Assembly: GCA_945900695.1 (NCBI GenBank)
Contig: CAMDJU010000010.1
Span: forward strand, 1-23,082
DNA: 23,082 nucleotides
Direction: 5' to 3'
DNA from: Bordetella parapertussis
GTDB taxonomy: Bacteria; Pseudomonadota; Gammaproteobacteria; Burkholderiales; Burkholderiaceae_C
Shown here: one piece after another, positions 15,000-22,248 of the stretch
Position numbering within the stretch: position 1 is the stretch's first letter
Layout: each line of letters starts with the position of its first letter
The notes under the pieces: model-generated
Database searches by the model: none
What the model saw: the letters and a program-made list of their open reading frames with translations, nothing else
What the model was told of the DNA's origin: nothing
Program-made: the position numbers and the translations under genes

Positions 15000-16307
15000 A
15001 TGAAAGTTGCGATCGTTGGTTCTGGCATTGCCGGCCTGAGTGCGGCCCACGCCCTGCATGGCCAAGCCCAGGTCAGCCTGTTTGAGGCGGGTGACTACTT
15101 TGGCGGACACACCCACACGGTGGACGTCACCTTGCCCAGCGCTGGCAAACCCATCACGCACGGGGTGGACACCGGTTTTTTGGTGTTCAACGAGCGCACT
15201 TACCCTGGACTGATCGCCTTGTTGGCTGAATTGGGCGTGCCCAGCGCGGTCTCGGACATGTCGTTTTCGGTGCAAGTGCCGCGCCCCGACGGCCGGCCTG
15301 GCCTGGAGTGGAATGGGGCCACCCTCAACGCCGTGTTTGCCCAGCGCAGCAACCTGCTGCGACCGCGCTTTTGGGCCATGCTGCGCGACGTGCTGCGCTT
15401 CAACACCCTGGCCAGTGGCCTGGCCGAGCAAGGGCAAGAAGCCGGGTTGCAACAGCCTTTGGAAGATTTTTTGACCGCCCACCAGTTTGGCCCGGTGTTT
15501 CGCGACTGGTATTTGCTGCCCATGTTGGGCTGCATTTGGAGCTGCCCCACCGATCAAATGCTGCGCTTCCCGGTGGCCACCTTGATCCGCTTTTGCCACA
15601 ACCATGGGCTGATCCAAGTCAACAACCGCCCGCGCTGGCACACCGTGCGCGGGGGTGCGCGGGAGTATGTGGCGCGCATCACCGAGCGCATCGGCGACAA
15701 GCGCTTGCGCACCCCGGTGCGGCGCATTGAGCGCACACCCCAAGGCGTGCGCGTGTTCACCGACGCTGGCCCCGAAACCTTTGACCACGTGATCCTGGCC
15801 TGCCATGCCGACCAAGCCCTGGCCATGCTGGCCCATCCCAGCTTGGAGGAGTCAGCCACCTTGGCCGCCATCCGCAGCCAGCCCAACGAGGCCGTGCTGC
15901 ACACCGACGCATCGGTGATGCCCCAGCGAAAACTGGCCTGGGCGGCGTGGAACTACGAGCGCAGCGCCAGCCCCCAGCGCGAACAGCAACAGGTGTGTTT
16001 GCACTACTGGATCAACCAATTGCAGCCGCTGCCGTTTGATCAGCCGGTGATCGTCTCGCTCAACCCGCTGCGCGAGATCGACCCGGCCTGCGTGCTGGGC
16101 CGCTACGCATACGACCACCCCGTGTTTGACCTGGCCGCCATCAAGGCGCAGCGCCACATGGCGGCCTTGCAAGGTCAGCAACACACTTGGTATGCCGGTG
16201 CCTGGCTGGGCTATGGCTTTCATGAAGACGGCCTGCGCGCCGGTCAAGCGGCTGCGCGCGGCATCTTGAACCAAGCAGCGCCGGGTGTGAGCCAGGTGGT
16301 CCCATGA
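15000..16307 (+). CDS. FAD-dependent amine-oxidase-like oxidoreductase (UfaD-like candidate)
   Basis: The 435-residue protein has the FAD dinucleotide-binding fold: VGSGIAGLSAA (GxGxxG at Gly 7, 9, 12), the ribose-binding Glu 29 in LFEAGDYFGGHTHTV, and a C-terminal FAD motif GAWLGYGFHEDGLRAGQAAA. Proteins with this signature next to DUF1365 and a cyclopropane-synthase-like methyltransferase occur in singlet-oxygen-induced clusters. In Rhodobacter sphaeroides the equivalent (RSP1090, UfaD) is a desaturase acting on methylated vaccenoyl chains in furan fatty acid synthesis. Assigning that reaction here is inference from neighbours and fold. It is the first gene of the coupled run and ends in an ATGA overlap with DUF1365. 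Confidence 0.9.
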   Translation: MKVAIVGSGIAGLSAAHALHGQAQVSLFEAGDYFGGHTHTVDVTLPSAGKPITHGVDTGFLVFNERTYPGLIALLAELGVPSAVSDMSFSVQVPRPDGRPGLEWNGATLNAVFAQRSNLLRPRFWAMLRDVLRFNTLASGLAEQGQEAGLQQPLEDFLTAHQFGPVFRDWYLLPMLGCIWSCPTDQMLRFPVATLIRFCHNHGLIQVNNRPRWHTVRGGAREYVARITERIGDKRLRTPVRRIERTPQGVRVFTDAGPETFDHVILACHADQALAMLAHPSLEESATLAAIRSQPNEAVLHTDASVMPQRKLAWAAWNYERSASPQREQQQVCLHYWINQLQPLPFDQPVIVSLNPLREIDPACVLGRYAYDHPVFDLAAIKAQRHMAALQGQQHTWYAGAWLGYGFHEDGLRAGQAAARGILNQAAPGVSQVVP

Positions 16308-17098
16308 ACCTGGCATGGACACCCCCAGCCGCGGTCGGCCCCATGCTTGGGTTTGGCCAGGTGCGCCATGCGCGCTTAAAGCCCCAAGCCCATGCTTTTG
16401 CCTACCCCACTTATTTTTTGATGCTGCCCATGCGGCATCTGCAAGCCCATGGCGGCGGGGCTTTGGCACTGAACCGGCGCGCGGCGCTGAGCTTTCACGA
16501 CACCGATCACGGCGACGGCCGCAGCCCCGCTGAAGGTGGGTCCTTGGGCTGGCTGCTGGAGTTGCTGGCGCGCGAAGGCATCGACGACGCCGATGGCGAG
16601 GTGTGGCTGCACTGCTACCCCCGGGTTTTGGGCTATGCCTTCAAACCGGTGAGCTTTTGGTATTGCCACCGCGCCGACCACCGCTTGCGCGCCATCGTGG
16701 TGGAGGTCAACAACACTTTTGGCGAACGCCATTGCTATTTGTTGCCCACGCCGCAATGGGGGGCGGAGCAAACCGCATCCAAGGTGTTCCATGTATCCCC
16801 CTTTTGCCACATTGAGGGCGTCTACCGCTTCCGCTTCATGCGCACCCAACGCGCTGACGGAGAGCGAACGGTTGTGCGCATCGACCACGACGACGCCCAA
16901 GGCCCGCTGCTGCAAACCAGCGTCAGCGGCCAGTTGGAGCCGGTGAGCGCCCACAGCCTTCGCCGCGCGATTTGGCAGTTCCCATTGATGACCTGGGGCG
17001 TGATCGCCCGCATCCATTGGCAAGCCCTGAAACTGTGGTGGCAGCGCATACCGTATGTGCCCAAACCCCACCGCCCCTCTCAATTTGTGACCCGCTGA
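16304..17098 (+). CDS. DUF1365 domain-containing protein
   Basis: The 264-residue protein matches the DUF1365 family, recognisable by YPTYFLMLP near the N-terminus, the GYAFKPVSFWYCH segment (about 110-122), VVEVNNTFGERHCYLL (about 131-146), KVFHVSPFC and the C-terminal RIHWQALKLWWQRIPYVPKP. The biochemical role is unknown. The family is almost always encoded between an FAD oxidoreductase and a cyclopropane-synthase-like methyltransferase, exactly as here, which points to fatty-acyl-phospholipid modification. The start overlaps the previous stop (ATGA) and the next gene follows after 14 bases. No membrane helix is obvious, but the aromatic- and basic-rich C-terminus could associate with membranes. 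Confidence 0.93.
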   Translation: MNLAWTPPAAVGPMLGFGQVRHARLKPQAHAFAYPTYFLMLPMRHLQAHGGGALALNRRAALSFHDTDHGDGRSPAEGGSLGWLLELLAREGIDDADGEVWLHCYPRVLGYAFKPVSFWYCHRADHRLRAIVVEVNNTFGERHCYLLPTPQWGAEQTASKVFHVSPFCHIEGVYRFRFMRTQRADGERTVVRIDHDDAQGPLLQTSVSGQLEPVSAHSLRRAIWQFPLMTWGVIARIHWQALKLWWQRIPYVPKPHRPSQFVTR

Positions 17099-17112
17099 GT
17101 TGACCCGAACCG

Positions 17113-18336
17113 ATGAACACCTCCACCGCGCCGCAGCACCGACTGCCCACCGACATGCCCCTGGCCGCACGCCAGGTTCTGCCCCTGCTGCAAAAACTCC
17201 AGCATGGCCGATTGCACCTGCGCTTGCCCAACGGCAGTGAGTCGGTCTACGGCCAAGGCGAGCAACCCAGCGCCAGTTTGGTGGTGCACGACTGGGGGGT
17301 GTTTGCCGCCGCCATGCGCAGCGGCGACATTGGCTTTGCCGAGTCGTTCATTGCCGGCGAATGGGAAACCCCCGATTTGTGCGCCTTGCTGCGCGTCTTC
17401 ATTGCCAACCGCAACGCGCTGGAAGACGTGATTTACGGCCACTGGTGGGGCCAGTTGGCGCACCGGCTGCGCCATTGGCTCAACCGCAACACCCGCAGCA
17501 ACAGCCGCAAAAACATCCATGCCCATTACGACCTGGGCAACGCGTTTTACAGCCTGTGGCTGGACCCGACCATGAACTACTCATCGGCCTGGTTCGATGG
17601 CAACCCCATGCTGCCCATGGACCAAGCGCAAGACGCCAAAGTGCGTCGCGCCTTGCGCATGGTCAACCTCACACCGGGCCACAACCAACGCTTGCTCGAA
17701 ATAGGCTGCGGCTGGGGCGCGCTGGCCGAAATGGGCACCCGTGAATGGGGCGTGGCGTTCACCGGCGTGACGCTCAGCGAACAACAACTCGCGCATGCGC
17801 AAAAGCGTTTGACCGATCAGGGCTTGGGCGATCAGGCCCAGTTTCGCTTGCAAGACTACCGCGACATCACCGACCCCGCGTTTGACGCCATTTGCTCCAT
17901 CGAGATGATCGAAGCCGTGGGTCAGGCGTATTGGCCCACCTACTTTGAAACCGTGGCGCGCTTGCTCAAACCCGGTGGACGCGCCTGCATCCAAAGCATT
18001 GTGATCGCCGACGCCCACTTTGATCGCTATGTGCGCGGCACCGATTTCATACAACAGTACATCTTCCCCGGCGGTTGTCTGCCTTCGCCCAGCGCGTTTC
18101 GCCAGCACGCACAAGCTGCGGGCCTGCGCGTGGTCGACGAGTTTGCCTTTGGCTTGGACTATGCCCACACCTTGCGTTTGTGGCGCGAGCGCTTCATGCA
18201 GGTCAAACCCCAGGTGCTGGCGCTGGGCTTTGACGAGCGCTTTGTGCGCATTTGGCAGTTTTATTTGGCGTACTGCGAAGCCGCCTTCATGGAAGCCAGC
18301 ACCGACGTGGTGCAGTACACCTTGCTCAAGCCATGA
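17113..18336 (+). CDS. Cyclopropane-fatty-acyl-phospholipid synthase-like SAM methyltransferase (UfaM-like candidate)
   Basis: The enzyme is expected to methylate unsaturated acyl chains in membrane phospholipids. The 407-residue protein has NIHAHYDLGNAFYSLWLDP (134-152), the SAM motif LEIGCGWGALAE (195-206), IEMIEAVG (263-270) and YIFPGGCLPSPSAF (316-329). Aligned by eye to E. coli Cfa, the bicarbonate-site residues differ: Cys 139 becomes Ser 158 and His 266 becomes Gln 294, while Glu 239 (Glu 267), Ile 268 (Ile 296) and Tyr 317 (Tyr 350) are kept. That fits a methylase of the UfaM kind better than a true cyclopropane synthase, but this is inference. The stop overlaps the next start (ATGA at 18333-18336). 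Confidence 0.93.
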   Translation: MNTSTAPQHRLPTDMPLAARQVLPLLQKLQHGRLHLRLPNGSESVYGQGEQPSASLVVHDWGVFAAAMRSGDIGFAESFIAGEWETPDLCALLRVFIANRNALEDVIYGHWWGQLAHRLRHWLNRNTRSNSRKNIHAHYDLGNAFYSLWLDPTMNYSSAWFDGNPMLPMDQAQDAKVRRALRMVNLTPGHNQRLLEIGCGWGALAEMGTREWGVAFTGVTLSEQQLAHAQKRLTDQGLGDQAQFRLQDYRDITDPAFDAICSIEMIEAVGQAYWPTYFETVARLLKPGGRACIQSIVIADAHFDRYVRGTDFIQQYIFPGGCLPSPSAFRQHAQAAGLRVVDEFAFGLDYAHTLRLWRERFMQVKPQVLALGFDERFVRIWQFYLAYCEAAFMEASTDVVQYTLLKP

Positions 18337-18962
18337 GCTTGCAAGGCCCGGCTTTTTTGCTGGCATGGCTGTGGTTGGGCGCGCAAGCCTTGGGGCCCGC
18401 CCATGCCGGACCCCCGCCCAGGCCTGTGGCGGCCACGCCCAGCCCCAACGACACGCTGGCCATGGGCACTGCATTGGAGCGGCTGCTCAAACGCTGGTTG
18501 GGGACACCCCAACTGGTGGGCCAAGGAACGCTTCGGTATTTTGGTTTTTCCATCTACCAAGCCCAGCTCTGGGCGGGTCAACGCCCGCCAGAGGCGGGCC
18601 TGTCTTGGGCGCAACAACCCGTGTTGTTGTCGCTGCATTACCAGCGTGATTTCAAAGGCGAGGACATTGCGCAGCGCAGCTTTGAGGAAATGCAGCGCCA
18701 CCCATTGATGCGCGCGAGCGATCATGCGGCCTGGCTTGCAGCACTCAAGGCATTGATGCCCGATGTGCGCACAGGAGAACGCTTGATCGGCGTTTACCAG
18801 CCCGGCCAAGGGCTGCAGCTGTGGCACGACGGGGCCAGCTTGCGCGAATTGGGCACCGCGCCCGACGCGCTGATGGCGCAGGTGTTCATGGGCATTTGGC
18901 TTGACCCATCGACGTCGCAACCTGAACTGCGCCAGCGCTTGCTGGGCCTGTCCAAGCCGTGA
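18333..18962 (+). CDS. Exported chalcone isomerase-like domain protein
   Basis: The 209-residue protein starts with a signal-like segment (about 5-25, GPAFLLAWLWLGAQALG, possible cleavage near AHAG). The mature part resembles the bacterial chalcone-isomerase-like fold (Chalcone_3): VGQGTLRYFGFSIYQAQLW (about 63-81), LLSLHYQRDFKGEDIAQRS, then GERLIGVYQPGQGLQLWHDG and a terminal FMGIWLDPSTSQPELRQRLLG. Family members bind hydrophobic ligands such as fatty acids rather than isomerise chalcones. In this operon it could carry or sequester acyl chains in the periplasm, which is inference. The ATG overlaps the methyltransferase stop (ATGA) and its own stop overlaps the transporter start (GTGA). Confidence 0.85.
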   Translation: MSLQGPAFLLAWLWLGAQALGPAHAGPPPRPVAATPSPNDTLAMGTALERLLKRWLGTPQLVGQGTLRYFGFSIYQAQLWAGQRPPEAGLSWAQQPVLLSLHYQRDFKGEDIAQRSFEEMQRHPLMRASDHAAWLAALKALMPDVRTGERLIGVYQPGQGLQLWHDGASLRELGTAPDALMAQVFMGIWLDPSTSQPELRQRLLGLSKP

Positions 18963-20317
18963 CGACCGCGCCTTGGCCGCTGGGACGCGCCGACCTGGCG
19001 CGTTTGGGCGCGATGGGTTTTCCGCTGGCTTTTGTGGCCTTGCCCTTGTACGTGGTGCTGCCGCACCACTATGCCAACACCTACGCCCTGCCCCTGTCGT
19101 GGATCGGCGCTTTGCTATTGGCGACGCGCTTGGGTGACGCCTTCATCGACCCCTGGTTGGGGCGTTGTACCGATCGCTGGTTTGCCCAGGCCCACACGCG
19201 GGTGTTGGCCTGGGCGCGCGCCTGCAGCGTGGTGTTGAGCGGGGGTTTGGTGCTGCTGTTTTTTCCGCACGGAGTCTTGCCCGCGCCCGCTTCTCCAGTG
19301 GGCTTGATGGGTGTGGCCAGCTTGGCTTTGGTGGCCTGCTGTGTCGGCCTGAGCACCTTGAGCTTGGCCCACCAATCCTGGGGCGCGCGCCTTGGTGGCA
19401 ATGAGGCGCAGCGCAGTCACTTGGTGGGCTGGCGCGAAGGCCTGGGCCTGTTGGGGGTGATTTGCGCCAGTGTTTTGAGTGCCACGGCAGGCGTGGGCGC
19501 GATGGTGGCGGCGTTTGCGCTGGCCTTGGTGGTGGCGCTGTGGGCATGGCACCATGCACCGGCACCCGCACCAACATCCGGCGCAACGACCGCGCATGCC
19601 AAGGCCGCCCCAGACGCCCAGAGCCCTCCATCCACCGCACCCACCCTGACACCCATGCGCATGGGCGCGCCATTGCAGCAACCGTTGTTTCGCGGTTTGT
19701 TGGCGGTGTTTGTGCTCAATGGCATTGCCAGCGCCATCCCGGCCACCTTGGTGCTGTTTTTTGTGCAAGACCGTTTGCAAGCCGCACCCGGACAAGAGGG
19801 GATTTTTTTGGCCATCTATTTTTGCGCGGCCGCCGTTTCCATGCCCCTGTGGTTGCGCGCTGTGCAACGCCTGGGCTTGGTGCGCTGCTGGCTGCTGGGC
19901 ATGGGGCTGGCCATGGGGGTGTTCATTTGGACTTTGGGCTTGGGCACGGGCGACACCTGGGCCTTTGGCTGGGTGTGTGCGCTCTCGGGGCTGGCCCTGG
20001 GCGTGGATGTGATCGCCCCCGGCGCCTTGCTCACCGGCGTGGTGCAGCGCTTGGGACAGTCGCAATCGCACCAAGGCCTTTACTGGGGCTGGTGGCAGGT
20101 CGCGACCAAACTCAACCTGGCCTTGGCCGCAGGACTCACCTTGCCCGCCCTGCAATGGTGGGGCTACACGCCAGGACAACACGATGCCGCTGGCCTGTGG
20201 ACGCTCAGCTGCGCTTATGGCCTAATTCCTTGCCTGCTCAAAGTTGCGGCCGCCCTGTGCCTGTGGCTGCACCGGCACCCACTGACCCCACCCACCCCGT
20301 CGGAGACCTCCCCATGA
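18959..20317 (+). CDS. MFS transporter, GPH (melibiose-carrier-like) type
   Basis: The 452-residue protein is strongly hydrophobic with about twelve predicted membrane helices. An N-terminal segment RLGDAFIDPWLGRCTDRW (about 58-75) matches the R-x-x-D-x-x-x-D-P-x-x-G motif of the glycoside-pentoside-hexuronide group. A Pro/Ala/Thr-rich loop (about 198-238) separates the two six-helix halves. It is the only transporter in the cluster, and no sugar genes are near, so a lipid-related or stress-related substrate is possible but unproven. The start is GTG, overlapping the previous stop (GTGA at 18959-18962); the stop overlaps the DUF3833 start. Confidence 0.9.
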   Translation: MTTAPWPLGRADLARLGAMGFPLAFVALPLYVVLPHHYANTYALPLSWIGALLLATRLGDAFIDPWLGRCTDRWFAQAHTRVLAWARACSVVLSGGLVLLFFPHGVLPAPASPVGLMGVASLALVACCVGLSTLSLAHQSWGARLGGNEAQRSHLVGWREGLGLLGVICASVLSATAGVGAMVAAFALALVVALWAWHHAPAPAPTSGATTAHAKAAPDAQSPPSTAPTLTPMRMGAPLQQPLFRGLLAVFVLNGIASAIPATLVLFFVQDRLQAAPGQEGIFLAIYFCAAAVSMPLWLRAVQRLGLVRCWLLGMGLAMGVFIWTLGLGTGDTWAFGWVCALSGLALGVDVIAPGALLTGVVQRLGQSQSHQGLYWGWWQVATKLNLALAAGLTLPALQWWGYTPGQHDAAGLWTLSCAYGLIPCLLKVAAALCLWLHRHPLTPPTPSETSP

Positions 20318-20859
20318 AACGTCGTTCTTTGTTGCTGGCTGCACCGGTCGGTGCATTGGTCAGCTTGGCCGGTTGTGCTGGCCCGCGCATTGACGAGTTG
20401 GCCCAAGAGCTGCCGCGCTTGGACCTGCGCCGGTACTTCAACGGCACCGTGGACGCCTGGGGCATCTTCACCGATCGCAACGGCAAAGTGGTCAAGCGCT
20501 TCACCGTGGTGATGGACTGCCGCTGGAGCGGCGAGGAAGGTGTGCTTGACGAGCAATTCAGCTACAGCGATGGCACCAAACAGCGGCGCGTGTGGCGCTT
20601 GCGCCATTTGGGCAACGGGCGCTACAGTGGCCGTGCCGACGACGTGGTGGGCGAGGCCCAAGGCCAAACCCAGGGCAATGCTTTTCAATGGGGTTACACC
20701 CTGGCCTTGCCCGTCGATGGCCGGGTGTGGGAGGTGCAGTTCGATGATTGGATGTACCTGATGGACGAGCGCGTGATGCTCAACAAAGCGCGCATGAGCA
20801 AATGGGGCATCTACCTGGGCGAGGTCACCCTGTCGTTCACCAAGCGAGGGGGGGTATGA
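20314..20859 (+). CDS. DUF3833 family lipoprotein
   Basis: The 181-residue protein begins with a lipoprotein signal (KRR, hydrophobic stretch, lipobox LAGC with the Cys at 22). The mature part matches DUF3833: LDLRRYFNGTVDAWGIFTDR (about 35-54), RFTVVMDCRWSG, YSGRADDVVGEAQGQ and DDWMYLMDERVMLNKARMSK (about 144-163). The family resembles lipocalin-like beta barrels and is regularly found with DUF1365 and cyclopropane-synthase-like genes, but its function is unknown. Probable location is the inner or outer membrane facing the periplasm. The reading frame is open much further upstream inside the transporter gene, but the ATGA overlap and lipobox fix the start at 20314. Confidence 0.92.
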   Translation: MKRRSLLLAAPVGALVSLAGCAGPRIDELAQELPRLDLRRYFNGTVDAWGIFTDRNGKVVKRFTVVMDCRWSGEEGVLDEQFSYSDGTKQRRVWRLRHLGNGRYSGRADDVVGEAQGQTQGNAFQWGYTLALPVDGRVWEVQFDDWMYLMDERVMLNKARMSKWGIYLGEVTLSFTKRGGV

Positions 20860-21005
20860 CGCCCAAGTCCCAACGCATTGACGCATTGGCTTGCGCCTGC
20901 ATCTGCGCCACCACCGGCAAAGTCGACATCTTCATCGACTTCGGTCACGGCAATTGCATCAGTTGCAGCGCTGTCAACCACTCCCAGAGGCGGCCATGGC
21001 TTTGA
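20856..21005 (+). CDS. Possible 49-residue Cys-rich small protein
   Basis: The frame starts with an ATG overlapping the DUF3833 stop (ATGA at 20856-20859), as at most junctions of this operon. Its stop lies ten bases inside the start of the dehydrogenase gene. It has five cysteines in two groups, CACIC (13-17) and CISC (34-37), a spacing that could bind metal or form disulfides. I do not recognise a family. The alternative is that the 136 bases between DUF3833 and the dehydrogenase are a non-coding spacer and this frame is chance. No Shine-Dalgarno site of its own is clear. Confidence 0.35.
   Translation: MTPKSQRIDALACACICATTGKVDIFIDFGHGNCISCSAVNHSQRRPWL
20986..20990 (+). promoter_or_regulatory. 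Ribosome-binding site of the short-chain dehydrogenase gene
   Basis: AGAGG lies five bases before the ATG at 20996. It decides between this start and an upstream extension of 35 codons that is rich in His, Arg and Gln and does not look like dehydrogenase sequence. Confidence 0.55.
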
Positions 21006-21772
21006 ACCCCACGCTGGCATCTTGGCGCGGCCAACGCGTGTGGTTGATTGGCGCCTCCAGCGGCATAGGCCTGGCCTGCGCCGAGGCCTTGCACCAGGCC
21101 GGGGCCGTGGTGTGTGTGTCGGCCCGCAAAGCCGCCGCGCTGGATGCGTTTGTGGCCCAGCACCCCGGTGCGCGCGCCCTGGCCATGGACGTGACCGACG
21201 CCGCCAGCGTGGCCCAGGCCTGCCAAGCCGCTTGGGGTTCGCAAGGCCTGGATTGGGTGGTGTATTGCGCCGGCCACTACCAAGCCCACGATGCACGCCA
21301 CTTCGACCTGCCCGACATGCTGCGCCACCAAGACGTGAATTACACCGGCGCCCTGCGCGTGCTCGACGCGCTGCTGCCGCGCCTGATGGCCCAGGGACGC
21401 GGGCATGTGAGCCTGGTATCGAGCGTGGCCGGCTACCGGGGCCTGCCCAAAAGCCTGGCCTATGGGCCGACCAAAGCCGCCCTCACCCATTTGGCCGAGG
21501 CCTTGTACTTTGACCTGCACCCGGCGGGCTTGGGGGTGAGTGTGGTCAACCCCGGCTTTGTGCAAACCCCGTTGACCGCGCAAAACGACTTTCACATGCC
21601 GGCCTTGATGCAACCCGCCGACGCGGCGCAATGCATGCTGCAAGGCTGGCAGCAAGGCGCATTTGAAATTCACTTTCCCAAACGCTTCACCCGCTGGATG
21701 AAGCTGATGCAAGTCTTGCCCTACGCGTGGTTTTTCCCGCTGGTGGCCCGCATGACCCGACCGCGCCCATGA
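20996..21772 (+). CDS. Short-chain dehydrogenase/reductase (SDR) family oxidoreductase
   Basis: The 258-residue protein is a classical NAD(P)-dependent SDR. It has the cofactor motif IGASSGIG (18-25), the structural motif NYTG with Asn 115, catalytic Ser 143 in SLVSSVAG, and Tyr 156 and Lys 160 in AYGPTKAAL. The C-terminal segment with PFVARM-like aromatic and hydrophobic residues (about 234-253) might touch the membrane. An SDR is a regular member of DUF1365/cyclopropane-synthase-like clusters; the substrate is unknown but a lipid-derived carbonyl or alcohol is a reasonable guess. Its stop overlaps the next start (ATGA at 21769-21772). Confidence 0.94.
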   Translation: MALNPTLASWRGQRVWLIGASSGIGLACAEALHQAGAVVCVSARKAAALDAFVAQHPGARALAMDVTDAASVAQACQAAWGSQGLDWVVYCAGHYQAHDARHFDLPDMLRHQDVNYTGALRVLDALLPRLMAQGRGHVSLVSSVAGYRGLPKSLAYGPTKAALTHLAEALYFDLHPAGLGVSVVNPGFVQTPLTAQNDFHMPALMQPADAAQCMLQGWQQGAFEIHFPKRFTRWMKLMQVLPYAWFFPLVARMTRPRP

Positions 21773-22248
21773 ACCCAAGCCCAAGCCTTGTTCCAGATGA
21801 AGCCCCTGCCAGCGACATCGCGGACATCGAGCGATTTTTCTCCGAGATGACGCCGGCACACTTAACCCGCCTGGGCGAGGTCTACAGCGCCGATGCTTGG
21901 TTCAAAGACCCGTTCAACGAGGTACAGGGCTTGGAGGCGGTGCGGGGTATTTTTCAACACATGTACGACAGCCTGAACCAGCCGCGCTTCATCGTCACCA
22001 CCCGGGTGGTGCAAGGCCACCAGTGTTTTTTGACCTGGGACTTTGTGTTCGGTCTGCGCGGCCAAACCACCGAGATCACGGTGCGCGGGGCATCGCATTT
22101 GTGGCTTGCGCCCGGCACCGATGGGCGCTGGCGCATCTCACGCCACCGCGACTACTGGGACGTGGCCGAGGAGCTGTATGAAAAGCTGCCGCTGCTGGGC
22201 GCATTGATGCGCTGGCTCAAGCGGCGCGTGAACGCACCGCCCCGCTGA
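21769..22248 (+). CDS. NTF2-like (SnoaL-like) protein
   Basis: The 159-residue protein has the NTF2-like alpha+beta cone layout: a helical N-terminus (FFSEMTPAHLTRLGEVYSAD), AWFKDPFNEVQGLEAVRGIF (about 44-63), then long beta strands with RFIVTTRVVQGHQCFLTWDF, TTEITVRGASHLWL and WRISRHRDYWDVAEELYEKL. Such proteins, annotated as nuclear transport factor 2 family, often sit in singlet-oxygen or light-induced operons next to an SDR. The role is unknown; the fold commonly makes a small hydrophobic-ligand pocket. It is the last gene of the run and its stop abuts the stop of the convergent glutathione transferase gene. Confidence 0.88.
   Translation: MNPSPSLVPDEAPASDIADIERFFSEMTPAHLTRLGEVYSADAWFKDPFNEVQGLEAVRGIFQHMYDSLNQPRFIVTTRVVQGHQCFLTWDFVFGLRGQTTEITVRGASHLWLAPGTDGRWRISRHRDYWDVAEELYEKLPLLGALMRWLKRRVNAPPR

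Noticed and set aside
20891..20995. Thirty-five-codon N-terminal extension of the dehydrogenase
   Set aside because: His/Arg/Gln-rich sequence unlike SDR N-termini; the ATG at 20996 has its own AGAGG.
20945..21859. Minus-strand frame of 304 codons opposite the dehydrogenase gene
   Set aside because: His/Gly/Gln-rich antisense translation with no family features; the SDR motifs on the plus strand are complete.
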